From Zanthoxylum bungeanum (taxonomy: Eukaryota > Streptophyta > Magnoliopsida > Sapindales > Rutaceae), in NCBI GenBank assembly GCA_019454045.1, contig SKCR01032771.1, positions 62,001 through 126,000 on the forward strand: a stretch of DNA of 64,000 nucleotides, written 5' to 3'. This document shows positions 61,786-64,000 of the stretch, piece by piece. The position numbers and the translations under genes are program-made. The first letter of the stretch is position 1. Every line of letters begins with the position of its first letter. The notes under the pieces were generated by a model. That model was not told the DNA's origin and made no database searches. It worked only from the letters and a program-made list of their open reading frames with translations.

Positions 61786-63474
61786 ATGCTTTGATTTGCC
61801 ACAGTGGTGACCTTAGACGAGAATAGGGTTTACCAAAGTAACCTATAGGTTCAGGTTGGTTCACAGAAGGAGGAATACCAATATGGATCACTTGACTCTG
61901 TTTAACAAGGTTCTTTCCTAAGTCACATTGAGAAGTTAGTTCAACATGATTATGTAGAGACTAAGCTGTGATAAAAATAGTTTTAGAAGAAGAAGACTCG
62001 TAACAACTTGACTTAATGAGGCCTAAACCTTTCTCTTCACAAGGGGGCATACCAATGCCTAACATGTGATTTAATTTCTCAGTCATATCAGAAAATAAAG
62101 ATATATATGTTCTAATATTTTCAAGTTCTCTTTTCAAGAATTTGACTTTATATATCAACTCTCTATTTCTCTCATTGAGGTCATCAACAACAATAAGGTT
62201 CTTGTCAAGCTTGGCTTGGACTTCGTTCCTATCGAGTTCAGTTTCTTTCAAATTCTTATTGACCTCAACACAAGCCTTCTTATTAGCTAAGCTCTCATTA
62301 TACAACTCAGTATAAGGTACCTAAAGATCATCATCATCTTCAGGGTCATCATGAGAGGACTCTGAACAAACATTCACATCATTACTAGTAGCTTTTTTCC
62401 CACTGATAATACTGGAAGAAAATGCAATGTGACTGCATCTCTCCTCAGAAAAGTCATCAGAGGTATAATCATCTTCTGATTCATCATCACTATGAGAGAC
62501 ATTCTTGAATTTCTTGCCTCTCGACTTAATATAAGTGGGACACTCGGATCTTATATGTCCAAGGCCTAGACACTCATGACATCTAACAACTTGAGGTTTC
62601 CTTTCCCTATCATCTCTAGGCTATTTTCTTCCAGTCCTAAATCGATTATTTTTATCTATAGATCTCTCGGTTCCTCTTCTATCAGAGTCACAATCACTTT
62701 TCTTGGGGTAAAGGAATTTGTTAAATTTCGTTACAAACATAGATATTTCAGCCTCTGAGAGTGAGGTATCCTTATCATCATCTGATGAATCATGAGTTTC
62801 CACTCTCATAGTTTTTATAGCTATTTTCTTAAACTCTCGAACCCGGAGAGTTTACTCTCGTAAACCTGAATGTTACCTACAAGGTCATCTAATTTGAGAT
62901 GATCTAGGTCCCCACTCTCTTCTATTGCACTGATCTTAGAAATGAATCTTTAAGGTAGTGACCTAAGGATTTTTCTAATAATTGTATTCACATGAATATT
63001 CTCATTTAGATTGAAACTGGAATTAACAATATCGTTAATTTCATCATAGAACTTGTCGAAGGTTTCATCCTCCTTCATGCAAGCAACTTAAAATCTTATA
63101 GCAATATCTTGAAGTTTGGAGTTCTTGACGAGCAGTGTGCCATCATGAATAGTCTCAAGGATATCGCACGCACCCTTGACAACTTCATACATAAAGACTC
63201 TCCTAAATTCAATGGAGCAAATAGAATTATAAAATGCATTAATAGCTTTACTATTCCGATTACTATCTTCAAATTCTTCTTTAAATCAGATGAATTTATC
63301 CTTAGGAGTAGAAACATCGTCTATGGTGACCATGGTTTCTTTCCACCCATACTCGACTGACATCCACACCCTCTCATCCATGGATTTGAGGAACGCTTTT
63401 ATATGAACATTTCAATGAGGGTATTTGATCACATCAAAAAATTAGGGACAATTAAGGGGTTGACTTCTATCCAT
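61786..63474 (-). pseudogene. Copia gag of element D, broken
   Basis: This is the nucleocapsid polyprotein of an older Copia element. The start is MDRSQPLNCP at 63474, soon followed by a stop. It then shows KAFLKSMDERVW, the UBN2-type gag core (GACDILETIHDGTLLVKNSKLQ, then FDKFYDEINDIVN and IIRKILRSLP), an acidic linker (DSSDDDKDTS) and a CCHC zinc knuckle CHECLGLGHIRSEC near 62540..62583. A coiled-coil region follows at 62305..62090 (NKNLKETELDRNEVQAKLDK). Several stops and frame changes interrupt it. The reading continues to WQIKAY at the solo LTR insertion. Confidence 0.85.
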
Positions 63475-63504
63475 AGTTAAACTAGTTAAGAATCGAAGTT
63501 AGAC

Positions 63505-63516
63505 GCTCTGATATCA
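63505..63516 (-). promoter_or_regulatory. Primer binding site of Copia D
   Basis: The minus strand reads TGATATCAGAGC, one base from the usual TGGTATCAGAGC. It lies between the LTR end (63519) and the gag start (63474). Confidence 0.85.
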
Positions 63517-63518
63517 AT

Positions 63519-64000
63519 TGAATTTTTTATAAAGCTTTAACTTACATCATCATGAATCTTGAACCAAATGGTTAAGAATCCCAATTGAAATTTGAGAATT
63601 TTAGATTAAAATTCTGGATTTAGTTTCATCAAATATAAGGTGGTTTCGCCATTTTCTTATTATACTATAAAAAATAAAAATAAAATGTTTTTTTTTTACT
63701 GTAATTTTTCGTGACATCAAACATTTTCTTAGACTTTTTTTTTTTTGCCAAATGCGCTCACGGCAAGTGATTTTTTTTTTTTTAATAAATAATAACACTC
63801 CTCGAGATTGATTATAGCTATACTTATAGGCTCGACATCTTGAATAAATTAATTTTCCGTAATGAATTTTCTAATATAAAAGCAGCAATATGATATAAAA
63901 TTAATTGTAATCTTTGATTTATAATTAATTAATTATCCTTAATTTAAGGAAGTAGTTAGCTATTCGTGGTTGCTTGTTTACTTGTCACGATGGAGGATGG
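63519..64000 (-). mobile_element. 5' LTR of Copia D, partial
   Basis: The LTR end on the minus strand is AAAATTCA at 63519, two bases from the primer site. Its start was not found before the window ends, so the length is unknown. It contains only short AT-rich frames without similarity. Confidence 0.6.

Overview
This is a gene-poor, AT-rich plant nuclear window, most likely from a eudicot. The evidence is a TAF11 gene with plant-type exons, several Copia and Ty3/gypsy LTR retrotransposons with tRNA-iMet or tRNA-Asp type primer sites, plant hAT elements, MITEs and a tRNA-type SINE. The species cannot be named from the sequence. Only one gene looks intact: a three-exon TFIID subunit 11 (TAF11) on the minus strand at 6036..6936. 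Everything else that resembles protein coding is transposon derived and broken.

Layout. 1..481 and 3489..about 4250 are an old LTR-like remnant split by a hAT element (490..3480, 8-bp duplication ACTAAATG) whose transposase is broken by one frameshift in a 9-A run. 5280..7101 holds TAF11 with its untranslated regions and promoter. 7500..8110 holds small repeats and a MITE. 8632..18820 is a degenerate Copia element (family C) whose 5' LTR is cut and fused to a pol-less gypsy remnant (9142..12518). 19030..19410 is a 38-bp minisatellite. 19411..28429 is mostly featureless AT-rich DNA with a SINE (22721..22902), a tandem duplication, a palindromic tandem array (24410..25120) and a nested hairpin. 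28430..29441 is a 1-kb hAT-type non-autonomous element. 31990..32794 is a decayed BED-finger hAT transposase. 33314..37224 holds pieces of a Copia LTR and a gypsy element with repeat-rich LTRs.

37225..48267 is Copia element A (+), with an unusual LTR-internal-LTR-internal order. 49773..58869 is element B of the same family in the opposite direction (5-bp duplication GCTTA), with an internally deleted 5' LTR. 59534..61780 is a solo LTR of family C (duplication CTAAT) that splits a third Copia element (D), whose gag pseudogene and primer site lie at 61786..63516.

The most unusual signal is structural. LTRs and leader regions of several families contain chains of short, often perfect inverted repeats, each an arm of 5 to 13 nt, a 3-nt spacer (mostly TGG, TAG or TTG) and the complementary arm. 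Element A has at least eight in 300 bp of LTR and five more, all with TGG spacers, in the internal region. Unrelated-looking LTR sequence at 314..414 and the family C solo LTR carry the same design.
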